From Agarivorans gilvus (GTDB taxonomy: Bacteria > Pseudomonadota > Gammaproteobacteria > Enterobacterales > Celerinatantimonadaceae), in contig NZ_CP013021.1 in assembly GCF_001420915.1 (NCBI RefSeq), positions 3,816,501 through 3,880,500 on the forward strand: a stretch of DNA of 64,000 bases, in the 5' to 3' direction. Below the pieces are notes generated by a model. It searched no databases. It was given only the letters and a program-made list of their open reading frames with translations, and was not told the DNA's origin. This document shows positions 35,942 through 45,538 of the stretch, one piece after another; position 1 is the stretch's first letter; each line of letters starts with the position of its first letter. The position numbers and the translations under genes were made by a program.

Positions 35942-36846
35942 TCATATATTATGGGCGTATAGTTGCTCTGCCAACTGTAGTATTTCTTCGGCCATGGTGA
36001 TCTTTTCCTGCCATTGGGGGGGATCCCGTCTAATCCATAATAGGCGCCGGCAATTTGCCCACAAATAGCCGCGGTGGTATCGGCATCATCACCTAGGTTG
36101 GCGGCCATGAGAATGGCTTGTTTGAAGTCATTGCTATGAGCAAAACACCAAAGCGCGGCTTCCAAGCTGTCAACCACATAGCCGCTGCCGCGGATCTGTT
36201 GTATATCTTTGTCTAAGTAGCTTAGCTGCTGCAGGGTTATTATTTTGCGGGTATTGGCGCTGTAGTATTGGTTGGCCAGCAGCTGCTGTTTATCCATGCC
36301 CGCTAATGCGCAATGCAGTAGCGCAGCAAAGTAGCGACAGGCATCAATACACTCGCGGGCAGCGTGGGTAGTGCGTGAGCTTTCCCCTGCAAAATGCAGG
36401 CTTTGTTCTAGCTTAGAGTTATAGAACAAGACCACCGGGGCAAGGCGCATCAGTGAGCCATTACCCGCGGCAAAAGGGCTCGTTGGACCGGCAAAAGGGT
36501 CGCCGTGACTAAGGTATTGGCTTAGTGCTTCCGACACGGTGACGCCGATATCAAAGCAGCGGCCATTGCTACTCATGTAGCCCTCGGTTCGCCAACGGTT
36601 ATAGCGTTGCATTTGATCTTCAGCATCAAAGCCTTGGCACTCTAATAAAGAGTGAGCAAGGCATAGTGCCATAGAGGTATCATCGGTCCATTGACCGGGT
36701 TGAAGGCCAAAAGGGCCACCGCCAAGCATATCGATTACTGGGGGAAAGCTGCCGCGGGTTTTAAATTCTACGCTGGTGCCCACTGCGTCTCCGGCTGCTA
36801 AACCTAAAAGACAACCTTGATAACGCTTTTTTAGATCAGGCATCAA
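35942..36846 (-). CDS. ADP-ribosylglycohydrolase, DraG-like (frameshifted near its 3' end)
   Basis: The family removes ADP-ribose from arginine (or other groups) on proteins, using two Mg/Mn ions. The metal-site motifs are complete: GLAAGDAVGTSVEF (about 15-28), QWTDDTSMAL (52-61 region), AGNGSLMRLAPV, and GDDADTTAAICGQIAGAYYG near 255-275. The raw frame runs on to 35917 with a foreign tail; adding one base to the seven-G run at 36016-36022 restores a normal end at 35942. It is head-to-head with a DraT-like gene, which suggests a reversible ADP-ribosylation pair. General glycohydrolases are also common, so a nitrogenase role is not proven. Confidence 0.85.
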
Positions 36847-36913
36847 TATTTTTCCCTTTAAGCTAAGTAAACTAAAACTTATTTAGTCATTTCCTCAGCT
36901 TATATTACTCCGA

Positions 36914-37774
36914 ATGACCGAGCTTCCCATGACAAAGAACAAAAGCGCTGAAATAACTCGTGAGAGAGCGTGTTTACCCGCCTTTGCCTACAGTTCGCTT
37001 AATCGCTGCAATATTCCGGCTGTGGTATTGGGGGGAGTCACTTATCAGCAGCATCCGGTGGCACTGCTAATCGATGGCATGCAGGCACTACACGGTGAGT
37101 TTTTTAAAGCCTTGGACGAGATAGCCTGCTCTCAAGAGCGTGGTGTGCATTTTCGTCAATATATGTGCTCGGCGTTTTTATTGGGGAAAAGCGAAGAAGC
37201 CGGCTTGTTGGAGACGAATAGCGGGATCCGCAGAGACAAGTGTGACTATCTGCGGTTGTTGCGCGGCTGGATGTTTAATGCCGATGGCAAAGAGGCGGCG
37301 GTGCTAAAGCGCTGGGTGGAGTCGCGTTTTGGCTTGCTTACGCTAAATCATCGGCAGCCTTTAGGCAGTCACAGTAGTGAGGCTTACCAAGCCTATCAGG
37401 CAGATTATGTGCGGGGGCTGTATAACAGCAATGCGCTGGAGTCTCAATTGGATTTGCTTTACAGCTTTTGCCAGTACGAAGTGCAGCGCCGCTGGCCAGA
37501 GCAACAGCATTGCCAGCTGTATCGTGGCGTTAATCATATCGATGAGCATCATCGTCTTGGTCGCTCAGAACAGGGAACCCTGTTGCTGCTGAATAATCTA
37601 AATTCTTTTAGTCATCAGCGAGAGTTGTGTGAATCCTTTGGCGATGTGATTTTAGAGGCGAGGGTGCCTATGACTAAGCTGCTGTTTTTCCCAGGTTTAT
37701 TAGCCGATGTATTAAAGGGCGAGCAGGAATACCTTGTTCTGGGTGGCGTTTACCAAGTCACTATGTCAATTTAG
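36914..37774 (+). CDS. draT: DraT-like NAD+:dinitrogenase-reductase ADP-ribosyltransferase
   Basis: The 286-residue protein matches what I recall of DraT: NRCNIPAVVLGGVTYQQHPVAL near the start, DYLRLLRGWMFNADGKEAAVLKRWVESRFGLL in the middle (RGWMF and WVESRFG), YNSNALESQLDLLYSFCQYE, LYRGVNHIDEH, LLLNNLNSF and the end FGDVILEARVPMTKLLFFPGLL. In diazotrophs DraT shuts off nitrogenase by ADP-ribosylating an arginine of the Fe protein after ammonium shock. There are no nif genes in this window. Its divergent partner is a DraG-like glycohydrolase. An ATG at 36929 is an alternative start. Confidence 0.8.
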   Translation: MTELPMTKNKSAEITRERACLPAFAYSSLNRCNIPAVVLGGVTYQQHPVALLIDGMQALHGEFFKALDEIACSQERGVHFRQYMCSAFLLGKSEEAGLLETNSGIRRDKCDYLRLLRGWMFNADGKEAAVLKRWVESRFGLLTLNHRQPLGSHSSEAYQAYQADYVRGLYNSNALESQLDLLYSFCQYEVQRRWPEQQHCQLYRGVNHIDEHHRLGRSEQGTLLLLNNLNSFSHQRELCESFGDVILEARVPMTKLLFFPGLLADVLKGEQEYLVLGGVYQVTMSI

Positions 37775-37798
37775 TTGGTACTACGCTAAATACTAAAA

Positions 37799-38338
37799 TT
37801 AGTCAGCATAAGCACTGCCAATGGCGCGAAACGGCATCTTCAGCTCTAATTCGGGGATTTGTAAGCCCACCCATGCCGGAAAGGTATTGCTATTAGGGCC
37901 GGGAAATAAGCGATATTGGTCTGCCCAAGGGTAGCGCGTTACTACCTGTTTTAATTGAGGAATTAAGCGTGCTGCTTTATCACCTTGGATCGATAATACT
38001 TTTTCTGGTTCGGCGCCATACCAATAGCGGTCTGGAGTAGTGGTTTGGTATTGGCGTAAGCCGGGGCGTTGCCAGCCCACCACTTCATAGACGGTATATT
38101 CGGCGGCATTCTCTGGTTTAATCGCTAACCAAGTGTGTACTGCAAACCAACCTCGCCAGCTAAAGGCATCGGCAGCATAAAATTCAATTACCGCTTGGTG
38201 TTGAGTCTGAGGATCGGGGGCGATGCCGGCGGGTTCACGGCTGGCGGAGCGCCAGTCTTTATCGCTACAAGCGCTGAGTAAGCTGCTAAGTGCAAGCAAC
38301 ATAATACTGTAAAGTCGGTAAGACAGTTTGTTGTTCAT
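37799..38338 (-). CDS. DUF3750 lipoprotein
   Basis: Starting from the ATG that gives MNNKLSYRLYSIMLLALSS, the protein has a lipoprotein signal with lipobox LLSAC, so it should be anchored to a membrane. The mature part matches DUF3750: SWRGWFAVHTWLAIKPENA, YTVYEVVGW, DRYWYGAEPEKVL, PWADQYRLFPGPNSNTFPAW and the end. The HTW and PGPNSNTF segments suggest an amidase or peptidase-like NlpC/P60-related fold, but the activity is not known. It is divergent from the transglutaminase-like gene. Confidence 0.75.
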   Translation of the reverse strand: MNNKLSYRLYSIMLLALSSLLSACSDKDWRSASREPAGIAPDPQTQHQAVIEFYAADAFSWRGWFAVHTWLAIKPENAAEYTVYEVVGWQRPGLRQYQTTTPDRYWYGAEPEKVLSIQGDKAARLIPQLKQVVTRYPWADQYRLFPGPNSNTFPAWVGLQIPELELKMPFRAIGSAYAD

Positions 38339-38545
38339 TTTGACCCACCTATGTTGACTCAAAAAACTACCTTAGCAGATTTTATCAGCGCACAGAATCC
38401 AGAGCTTACTATTAGTCGCCGCTAGAGAGTTAAGTCAATGAATCATCTAAATTTGTGCACCAATGTAGGTTTGTTTTGATTTTAACTTTATCTTTAAAAT
38501 ATTTGTCATTAGTATCTTTGTATCCGCTAATGCAAGGGCAGTACA

Positions 38546-40575
38546 GTGTTGCTAAGTCGTTTATATGTATTACTATTTTTGAGTTTTGTTGGGGCGTTTG
38601 TTGCGCCGTCATCGTTTGCCGCAGAGTCTCCTTTGTGGCGGCTTAGCAGTAAGCCGCAATGGGTTAAAGATGCGGTATTAAGCGCTGATAGTCGCGAGGG
38701 GCAAGGAATTGAATCGATGGAGGTATTGCTCTCCGATACCCAAGTCAGCCTGCTTAATCAAGATGTGCATTATTACCGTCATTTACGTATTCAACTCAAT
38801 GACAAGGTGGGGGTGGATGAAAACTCTGATATTTACATCGGTTTTAATCCCGAATTCCAACACCTAGAATTACACCACATTGAAATAATTCGTGATGGTC
38901 AAGCGGAGAATCGGCTATATCCTGAAGATGTGCGCATCGTCGATATCGAGCCGGAACAACATAACAAGCTTTATTCTGGGCAAAAACAGCTACAACTGTG
39001 GTTACGCGATATACGCGCTGGTGACATTGTTGATTACAGTTTTAGCGTAGTGGGTGAAAACCCGGTGTTTGGTCAGCACTTTAGTCATACCTTTAGTCTG
39101 GGCTGGAACGTGCCGGTGAAGCAAGTTGAAGTGAGTATTATTAGCCCTAAGTCTCAGCCTCTGCATAACCAGATTAATCGTCTTGAGCTTCAGCCTAAGC
39201 AGCACAGTGAGCAACAACGTGTGCGTTATTCTCTTTCTTTAAGCGATGTGCCCGCCTATTTTGATGATGGGGAAAACCCCAGTTGGCAAAACATCTCCCC
39301 TAGTTGGCAAGTTAGCAGCTTCGATTCTTGGGGCGCAGTGGCGCAGTGGGCCGAGCAACTATTTCAACCCGCGCACACTCCCTCGGCTGCGTTTCAACAA
39401 TGGTTGGCCGAGTTGCAGAAACAGCCCACCAAGTTAGCCATTGAAGAGGCTATTCGTTTTGTGCAACAAGATATCCGTTACTTGGGCGTTGAAATTGGTC
39501 AAAACTCGCATCGTCCTCAGGCTCCTTCGGCGGTTTTAAGTAACCGTTACGGCGACTGTAAAGATAAGTCTTTGTTATTGGTGAAAGCCTTAAATGCCTT
39601 GGATGTAGAGGCTTATCCGGTGTTGGTTTCTAGCTATCTTCGCGATACCTTGAGTGAGCACTTACCTAGCTATAATGCTTTTAACCATGCCATTGTGTTG
39701 CTGCGTTATCGGCAGCAAGACTACTGGATTGACCCCACCAATGCTTATCAGGCTTCGTTATTGGAAAGCATAGTGCCAGCCGCCTTTGGTCAGGCCTTGG
39801 TGGTGAAACCCAGTACGCAAGAGCTGGTGGCAATTCCAGAGTTAACAGCCGCAGACAATACACTAAGTGTCGAACAAGTGTTTATCGCGAGTGATTTTCG
39901 CTCTCCGGTTCAGTTTAAAGTAAGCAGCGTATTTACCGGGTTAGAAGCCGATAGAATGCGTTATCAGCTAGCCAATCAAAGTCAGCAGCGCTTGGCTAAA
40001 TCTTCGGTTGATTACTATCAACGTTTTTATCCTTCACTCAGTCGCTTAGGCGACATGGAGGTAAACGATGATGTAATTTCCAATCGTTTGCAGATCAGTG
40101 AGCAGTATTTGGTGAAAAATTTCTGGGAGCAGCAAGAGCAAACAGTGTTTCACTTGATTGCCAATAGTGTTGAGCATTATTTAAAGCTACCTAAAAAGCT
40201 AAACCGGCAACAAGCTTACCTACTGGGGCCTTTGGTCTCGGTGCAGCAAAATATCACTTTGCAATTACCCTACGATATTGATTTTACTAGCTTAAACCAA
40301 CAGCAAGAGCTGCAAGATGATTACTTTAAATGGCAATCCCGCTTTGATTACCAAAATCGACTGATTCGCTACCAGCAAAGCTACCAAAATAAAGCGATAG
40401 CGGTGAAGGCTGAGGATGTGAAGGACTACGCCAAGTTGATCCGCCAAGCCAGAAAGCATTTAGAGTTTGCTTACAGCATCGATCATGCCGCCGAGGATAA
40501 GGCCTATGACTCCATGGCTAAATTGGTAAATTATTTGTTAGATAAAAAGCAAGCGCAGCAGGGGAATGGCAATGA
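38546..40575 (+). CDS. DUF3857 / transglutaminase-like periplasmic protein (3' end frameshifted)
   Basis: Residues 1-25 are a signal peptide (ends SSFAAE). A DUF3857 domain covers about 50-230 (VHYYRHLRIQL, RAGDIVDYSFSVVGENPVF), followed by a transglutaminase-like core: QDIRYLGVEIGQNSHRP, the catalytic cysteine in NRYGDCKDKSLLLVKAL, and the histidine region YNAFNHAIVLLRY with YWIDPT. As written, the frame runs to 40684, but adding one G to GGGG 40561-40564 gives a stop (TGA 40573-40575) that overlaps the ATG of the next gene. Proteins of this type occur in exported-polysaccharide or peptide processing contexts. It is first in a three-gene operon. Confidence 0.75.
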
Positions 40576-41297
40576 GATGGATAGTGCTAAGTTGTTTAGG
40601 CTTGCTGTTAAGTGCTTGTGCCAGTGCCCCGCAGAGCTCAAATACTTCACAACCCGCGGTGCTTGCATCGGTTACCAAAGATAGTCCGGTGGCACTATAC
40701 AGTGGTCGCTATTTTGTTAATTTTGCCGCAGCCTTAAATCAACATGGCGAAACAGCATTGCGCGGGCGTCTTGATCTGCAGAAGAGCCTCGATTATCTAG
40801 AGCAGCAATACCAGTTAAGCCTAAATACTCAACAAAGAGAGGGTTTAGCCAGCACCTATTCTGCGATTATCGACTCAACACTAGCAGCACTGTTTAATAG
40901 CCGAGAGCAACAATGGAAGTATATCGCCAGTGAGCAAAGCTCTGAACCCATAATGGTGAGCTACTACCGCTTAGTCACGAAACAAGGCTATGCCTATTAC
41001 CGTTTTACCTGGTTTGAAGGTGCCATAGTGGATATGTTCAATCTCAATAGCGGAGTTGGTGCCCAGGATACCTTCGACTTAGTTGTTGATATGGACAGCT
41101 ATCAGCGTCAGCATCCACAACAGCGCTTAGAGCGTTTAGGTGATTTTTTTAACTACATGCGCCAAGCCAATTACACTCAATTGATGTTTGCTTACAACGA
41201 CTTGCCGAAGCCGCTTAAATTCCACGACATGGTGCTGAGCGGTATCATGCAAGCTTATACCGATAATCCCCAGATGGTATTGCCTGCCCCTTTGTGA
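40572..41297 (+). CDS. Lipoprotein of unknown function
   Basis: The start ATG at 40572 overlaps the restored stop of the transglutaminase-like gene; an in-frame ATG at 40566 is also possible. The 241-residue protein begins MRWIVLSCLGLLLSACASAP, a lipoprotein signal with the lipobox cysteine at residue 16. The rest is soluble and mostly helical, with YLEQQYQLSLNTQQREGL and a conserved-looking SYYRLVTKQGYAYYRFTWFEGAIVD. I do not recognise the family. It is in an operon with the transglutaminase-like and helical-repeat genes, so the products may work together in the envelope. Confidence 0.65.
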   Translation: MRWIVLSCLGLLLSACASAPQSSNTSQPAVLASVTKDSPVALYSGRYFVNFAAALNQHGETALRGRLDLQKSLDYLEQQYQLSLNTQQREGLASTYSAIIDSTLAALFNSREQQWKYIASEQSSEPIMVSYYRLVTKQGYAYYRFTWFEGAIVDMFNLNSGVGAQDTFDLVVDMDSYQRQHPQQRLERLGDFFNYMRQANYTQLMFAYNDLPKPLKFHDMVLSGIMQAYTDNPQMVLPAPL

Positions 41298-41302
41298 TTT
41301 AC

Positions 41303-41709
41303 ATGCAAAAGCAGCAACCAATTCACCCGCGTTTTTTTGCTTACTATTACAACCAGCAGCAATACCAGCTAGCCGAAGCCTGTTTGCGAGTATTGCCCAA
41401 GTCGGTGTTGGCTGATGTCAGGATGCAAATGGAGCTCGCAGAGTTGTACCGAGCTAAGGGGAGCAAGCTCAGGCTGAAGCCTTATTAGTAGAGGGGATTT
41501 TAAACTTCCCCGATGAGTCCTTTGCCTATTTGGGGTTGCTTGATAGCTCAATAACTGCGGGGGAATACCAACAAGCCGAGTTAGTTTTGAAAGTGTTATA
41601 TGATCGTTTTGCTTTGGCCTTTAGCCGTAGCGATTTTGTGGCATTTAAGGCCGGCAGAGACTTCGTTAAAAGCCAGCAATATCAACGTTATCAAAACTAT
41701 ATTGATTAG
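41303..41709 (+). CDS. TPR-like helical-repeat protein (frameshifted in this sequence)
   Basis: The ATG at 41303 (or the GTG at 41294 overlapping the previous stop) starts a frame that breaks at 41488. Adding one G to GGGG 41458-41461 gives a continuous protein of about 135 residues with helix pairs of the TPR type: QYQLAEACLRVLPKSV, MQMELAELYRAKGEQAQAEALLVEGIL, AYLGLLDSSITAGEYQQAELVLKVLY. It ends at TAG 41709. It is the third gene of the operon and probably mediates protein contacts. Confidence 0.6.
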
Positions 41710-41871
41710 TGTGTAACAACTTAGATAGCACTTTTGAGAAGCGGTTTTTAATGTAGGTAAACGTTTCATTAGAGCCGTTTCGGCTATTTTGAAATTACCC
41801 TTAGATTTTATGACCTGTATCACCGATAGTTTGAGGTTGAAGAAGGGGATTGAGGAAACGTTCTTAGTTGT

Positions 41872-42647
41872 TTATTTGTTGCACACGGCGAGCTGAATTT
41901 TTTGCTTATTTATTGAGATGTACTCTATGTCTTTTAGATACGATTGAAGATGACCTTGCTCGATATCGGCAATAAAGAATTCATTGCCGTTTTCAGCTTC
42001 TTTACGCATAAAAGCGATTAGAGCATGTAAACGCGCAACCATTATATCGGTTAGTTGTTCTCTTTCAGGGCTGTTGCCCCGTAGCTATCACAAAAAAGTT
42101 TTGCCCTGGCAACTTGCTCTTTAATTGAACCTAACTTATCAAGACTGTGAGTTTTAAACGGAGACCAACAATAAACAGAATAAGCTAAATCCCATACCCT
42201 TGGCGCAGGATGTGCAGTATCAAAATCAAACACACCGACCACTAAATTTTTCGAAAGAGCGACGTTGTATGGAGTAAAGTCACCGTGACAAACAACTTCA
42301 AATGGCTCTTTGGGCTCAAGCATCCACTGCTGTTTACTCAGGTCCATCTGAGACAGCAATGAAGCTGTGGCGTCATGGATTTTTCGTAGTAGTTTAGCAG
42401 CTGAAGTGAGCGCCTCGGCTGAAGTTATAGCTCCCACTAAGGGGTAGTTATATGTATCCCCAGCAATGAAACTTAAAATTTCTTGGTTTTCTTTGACCCC
42501 AATAAATCTAGGACATTGATGCAGGTTTGAATGTTCTAAATGCTTCAATAATTGATGAATCGTCGGGCTCCAAGGCTGAAGAGGTCGATAAACCACATCT
42601 CCACACCGATAGATAGCCGACTTTCTACCACCTGATAATTCTTCCAT
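41872..42647 (-). CDS. Aminoglycoside-phosphotransferase-family protein (frameshifted)
   Basis: The kinase-like fold shows KSAIYRCGDVVYRP at the start, the catalytic loop VVCHGDFTPYNVAL and the metal motif VVGVFDFDTAHPAPRVWDLAY. The raw frame stops at 42051 (198 residues), but the minus strand continues in another frame with the normal family end (VARLHALIAFMRKEAE, NEFFIADIEQGHLQSYLKDIEYI) to a stop at 41872. One missing base near 42051-42060 explains this; a lost G at 42054 would do. The restored length is about 258 residues. The substrate is unknown. It may be a resistance gene or a metabolic kinase. Confidence 0.75.
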
Positions 42648-43041
42648 GATGCTCCCATTACAACTAGCTCAGCTTTCTGTCGTGAGCAAAGCAGCCTCCG
42701 AAGCCAAGCTATTGTTACGTAATCACTTAATTCGATTTTCTGCAAATTAATGGCGTGGCGAATTGGTTTTAGCTGTTTTAGGCGAGGTGTGCGGCCAACG
42801 CTTAAATGGCTCAATACTCTCGAAAAATTAAGACAAATACGCAAACAGCGATTATAGCAATAATGTAGAAAATTAAAGCCCGGGTTCCCGTTTTTGCCTC
42901 AGATGCCTAATATGCATTGAATTCTTTCTTACTTTGTTACCGGCCATGCTTTGAAGCAAGATTGTGTTTACCTATAGGGATAGTACCATGAGTGGGGTTT
43001 TATTTTGGTCGCTATATCTACTTTGTTACAGAGCCCATAAG
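42648..43041. other. Region between accD and the phosphotransferase gene, no gene seen
   Basis: About 394 bases upstream of the phosphotransferase gene and downstream of accD. An open frame of 99 codons on the minus strand (42545-42844) overlaps the phosphotransferase start and does not look coding. No terminator with a clear T-run was seen. Confidence 0.4.
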
Positions 43042-43898
43042 CTAAGCATCTCTCGAATTTGTCATCTTAGCGATTAGTCCACTAACGCGTTTGCGCATCT
43101 CGCGCCTATCTACAATCATGTCTATAGCACCATGCTTTAAAAGGAACTCACTTCGCTGAAAGTCCTCGGGTAATTTCTCTCGAACGGTTTGTTCTATCAC
43201 ACGGCGTCCAGCAAAGCCGATAATTGCCTTCGGCTCGCCGATATTAATGTCACCTAGCATGGCTAGACTTGCTGAAACGCCGCCCAGCGTTTGGTCGGTT
43301 AATACCGAAATGTAAGGCAAGCCTCGACTGGATAAACGATTTAACGCAGCGCTGGTTTTTGACATTTGCATTAACGACATTAGAGATTCTTGCATACGAG
43401 CGCCACCACTAGCAGAAAAGCAAACTAATCCACAATTTGCATCAATCGCCGTTTCAACAGCCTGAACAAAACGAGCACCTACAACTGAGCCCATTGAGCC
43501 AGCCATAAAAGAAAACTCGAATGCACAGGCCACAACAGGTAAGCCCATAAGTTTTCCTCTTATCGCAACTAAAGCATCTTTTTCTCCTGTACTTTTCTGG
43601 GCCAAAGCAAGACGTTCCTTATAGCGTTTCTGATCCTTAAAATTCAGCAAATCTTTCGGTGCATAGGCACTGGCAATTTCTACTCGCTCGCCTGTATCCA
43701 AAAAGTGCTCTAAGCGACGGCGAGCCCCCATCCTCATATGGTGATCGCATTTTGGACACACCTCCAGATTTTTCTCAAGGGCGATGCGGTACAAGGTCTG
43801 ATCACAGGAAGGGCATTTAACCCATACCCCTCTGGAATCGCTGCTTTACGTGTACTGATAATATTTTTCTTATTTAATAGTTTTTCTAACCAACTCAT
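43042..43898 (-). CDS. accD: Acetyl-CoA carboxylase carboxyltransferase subunit beta, probable extra copy (frameshifted)
   Basis: AccD transfers the carboxyl group from biotin to acetyl-CoA with AccA. The frame starts at 43898 (MSWLEKLLNKKN), breaks at the CCCC run 43827-43830, and is restored by one more base to give IPEGVWVKCPSC and about 285 residues. The zinc finger has Cys29, 32, 48 and 51. Later motifs SMGSVVGARFV, FSASGGARMQES and FAGRRVIEQTVREKLP are intact. At the place of E. coli DPTMGGVSAS this copy reads DQTLGGVSAS, so Leu replaces Met203. The common truA/folC-type neighbours are absent; the neighbour is a divergent LysR gene. It may be a second, inhibitor-tolerant copy, but only the whole genome can show that. 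Confidence 0.88.
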
Positions 43899-43976
43899 GG
43901 AAGACACCTTCAAATCACTTTAGCGAGAAATATTGTATAAGCCTGTTTCTGGTAATAAAGTGTCCTATATGGGTTT

Positions 43977-43999
43977 TATAATCCAATATAATGGGATTA
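43977..43999 (+). promoter_or_regulatory. LysR/accD divergent control region
   Basis: Two perfect TATAAT boxes (43977-43982 and 43987-43992) overlap an inverted repeat TAATCC (43979-43984), 9 bases, GGATTA (43994-43999). This fits autoregulation by the adjacent LysR protein. If transcription starts here, the LysR start must be the ATG at 44006. Confidence 0.4.
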
Positions 44000-44005
44000 A
44001 GTAAG

Positions 44006-44911
44006 ATGCTGAATAAGATTGACCAACAGTGGTTAAAAAGTTTTCACTGCGTTTATGAGAACAACAGCTTTAAGCGGGCAGCAGAATTTCTAAGTTTGCC
44101 TACATCAAATATCAGTCGCCACATTGCTTTGCTGGAAGAGCGACTGGATATTCGACTATTTGACAGAACCACACGCAGAGTCATTGCTACGGATGCGGGA
44201 GAACAGCTTTATTTTCGAACGCAGCCATTGCTGGACAAACTTAATGATGCTCTTGAGGAGGTGACTCAGCACTCTCATGAAGTGATGGGGCAGCTCAACG
44301 TTCTCATGCCTGATTCGCCTGCTTTAGCTCAAGCAATGGTGTCTTTTTGTACTCGATATCCTTCAATTTCGTTATGTTGTGATACGAGCATTAGCCCGAA
44401 AGAGGATTTACTTGATGGCTTTGACATTATTTTGAGTTTTCATCGAGGAAAGCTTGAAGACAATAATTGGGTAGCTAAAGAGATTAGGCGTTGGCCAAGC
44501 GCTGTGCTGGCATCCCCTAAACTGATACAAGCGTATCCTAGGCTTTTTCAGGTTACCGATTTGAAGCACGTTCCGTGTATCAATAGTTTTACCGCGCTAA
44601 ATGGAACGCCGTGGGTCTTCAAAAACGCCAAAGGTGAGCTTATTACTCAAAAGGTTCGGTCTTCATTTAAAGTCAATAGTGGCTATTTAGCTAAATCAGG
44701 CGCATTAGCTGGTTTGGGATTTGCGATACTACCAATCGAATCCTGTTGTCATGAAATAAATGCAGGCTCTCTGGAAACGGTAAAAATGGAGTATGAGCCT
44801 GAAGATTTGGTCTTGTATGCCTTTTATACGTCCAGAAAACACTTGGCAAAAAAAATCCCAGTGTTTATTGAACATTTACAGCACCAAGCAAACTTAGATA
44901 AAAGTACTTAG
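44006..44911 (+). CDS. LysR-family transcriptional regulator
   Basis: A 301-residue regulator from ATG 44006; the in-frame ATG at 43991 lies inside a TATAAT box. The helix-turn-helix (about 5-65) reads LKSFHCVYENNSFKRAAEFL, LPTSNISRHIALLEERLDIRLF and RTTRRVIATDAG. The effector domain follows with ILSFHRGKLEDN and the SGALAGLGFAILP motif typical of LysR proteins. It is transcribed away from accD, 108 bases apart, so accD is the most likely target. Confidence 0.85.
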   Translation: MLNKIDQQWLKSFHCVYENNSFKRAAEFLSLPTSNISRHIALLEERLDIRLFDRTTRRVIATDAGEQLYFRTQPLLDKLNDALEEVTQHSHEVMGQLNVLMPDSPALAQAMVSFCTRYPSISLCCDTSISPKEDLLDGFDIILSFHRGKLEDNNWVAKEIRRWPSAVLASPKLIQAYPRLFQVTDLKHVPCINSFTALNGTPWVFKNAKGELITQKVRSSFKVNSGYLAKSGALAGLGFAILPIESCCHEINAGSLETVKMEYEPEDLVLYAFYTSRKHLAKKIPVFIEHLQHQANLDKST

Positions 44912-45075
44912 GCAAAATAACAATGTCACTAATAGGCGGTGTTTAAACCTCCTATGTTAGGCGCGGTGATTAGCTGTGCGCTAGGCAAGGCTCAATCTTG
45001 ATTGTATTTTTATAATTCATTGATTTTTATGGGTGTATATGATTTAGTGATAAAATTAATTTTCAAGGATAGATA

Positions 45076-45489
45076 ATGAAAAAACTTATTATTGCGAGTA
45101 TCTGCTTTGGCCTGGCGGCTTGTGCTTCAACGCCTACCGTTGAAGAAGCTGTCGCAGCTTATCATACCGAACTTAATGCGCCGTACAAAGAAACCTTGCG
45201 TGAGCAGATAACTGAGGAATGTGCGCAAGTAAACTATCGAGACAATGCGGTGAAAGCACACTGTTATGTGGCCGATGATGTGATTGTTTATGAATATCGT
45301 TTATTGAAGTTTTCAATGCAGTGGAATGCTCAAGCAGCTGCAAAAATTACCAAAAGGTTATTAAAACAATATTGTGAAGACCTAAGTGATGAACCCTTAA
45401 AATACGGTTTTGGCCTATTGGTTGACCTAAAAGGGCGGAATGGTTTTGTTGGTAAGGTTAATACTTACCAAGATTGCTTAGCGCTTTAG
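45076..45489 (+). CDS. Small lipoprotein of unknown function
   Basis: A 137-residue protein with signal MKKLIIASICFGLAAC (lipobox LAAC, cysteine at 16). The mature part holds four further cysteines (EECAQ, AHCYV, QYCED, YQDCL) that could form two disulfides. An AAGGA site lies 8-9 bases before the start. It is single between the LysR and SMP-30 genes. I do not recognise the family. Confidence 0.65.
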   Translation: MKKLIIASICFGLAACASTPTVEEAVAAYHTELNAPYKETLREQITEECAQVNYRDNAVKAHCYVADDVIVYEYRLLKFSMQWNAQAAAKITKRLLKQYCEDLSDEPLKYGFGLLVDLKGRNGFVGKVNTYQDCLAL

Positions 45490-45538
45490 TTTTGTTGGCG
45501 ATAAAGCTCAAATTAGTTATTTGAGCTTTGCCGGGCAA

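Noticed and set aside
42730..42800. Integron attC-like pieces (AAGCGTTGGCC, CGCCTAA on the minus strand)
   Set aside because: The core sites are not in the right order or spacing for an attC site, and no integrase or cassette series is present.
42545..42844. Minus-strand 99-codon frame over the phosphotransferase start
   Set aside because: It overlaps a supported gene in another frame and has a low-complexity, basic composition.
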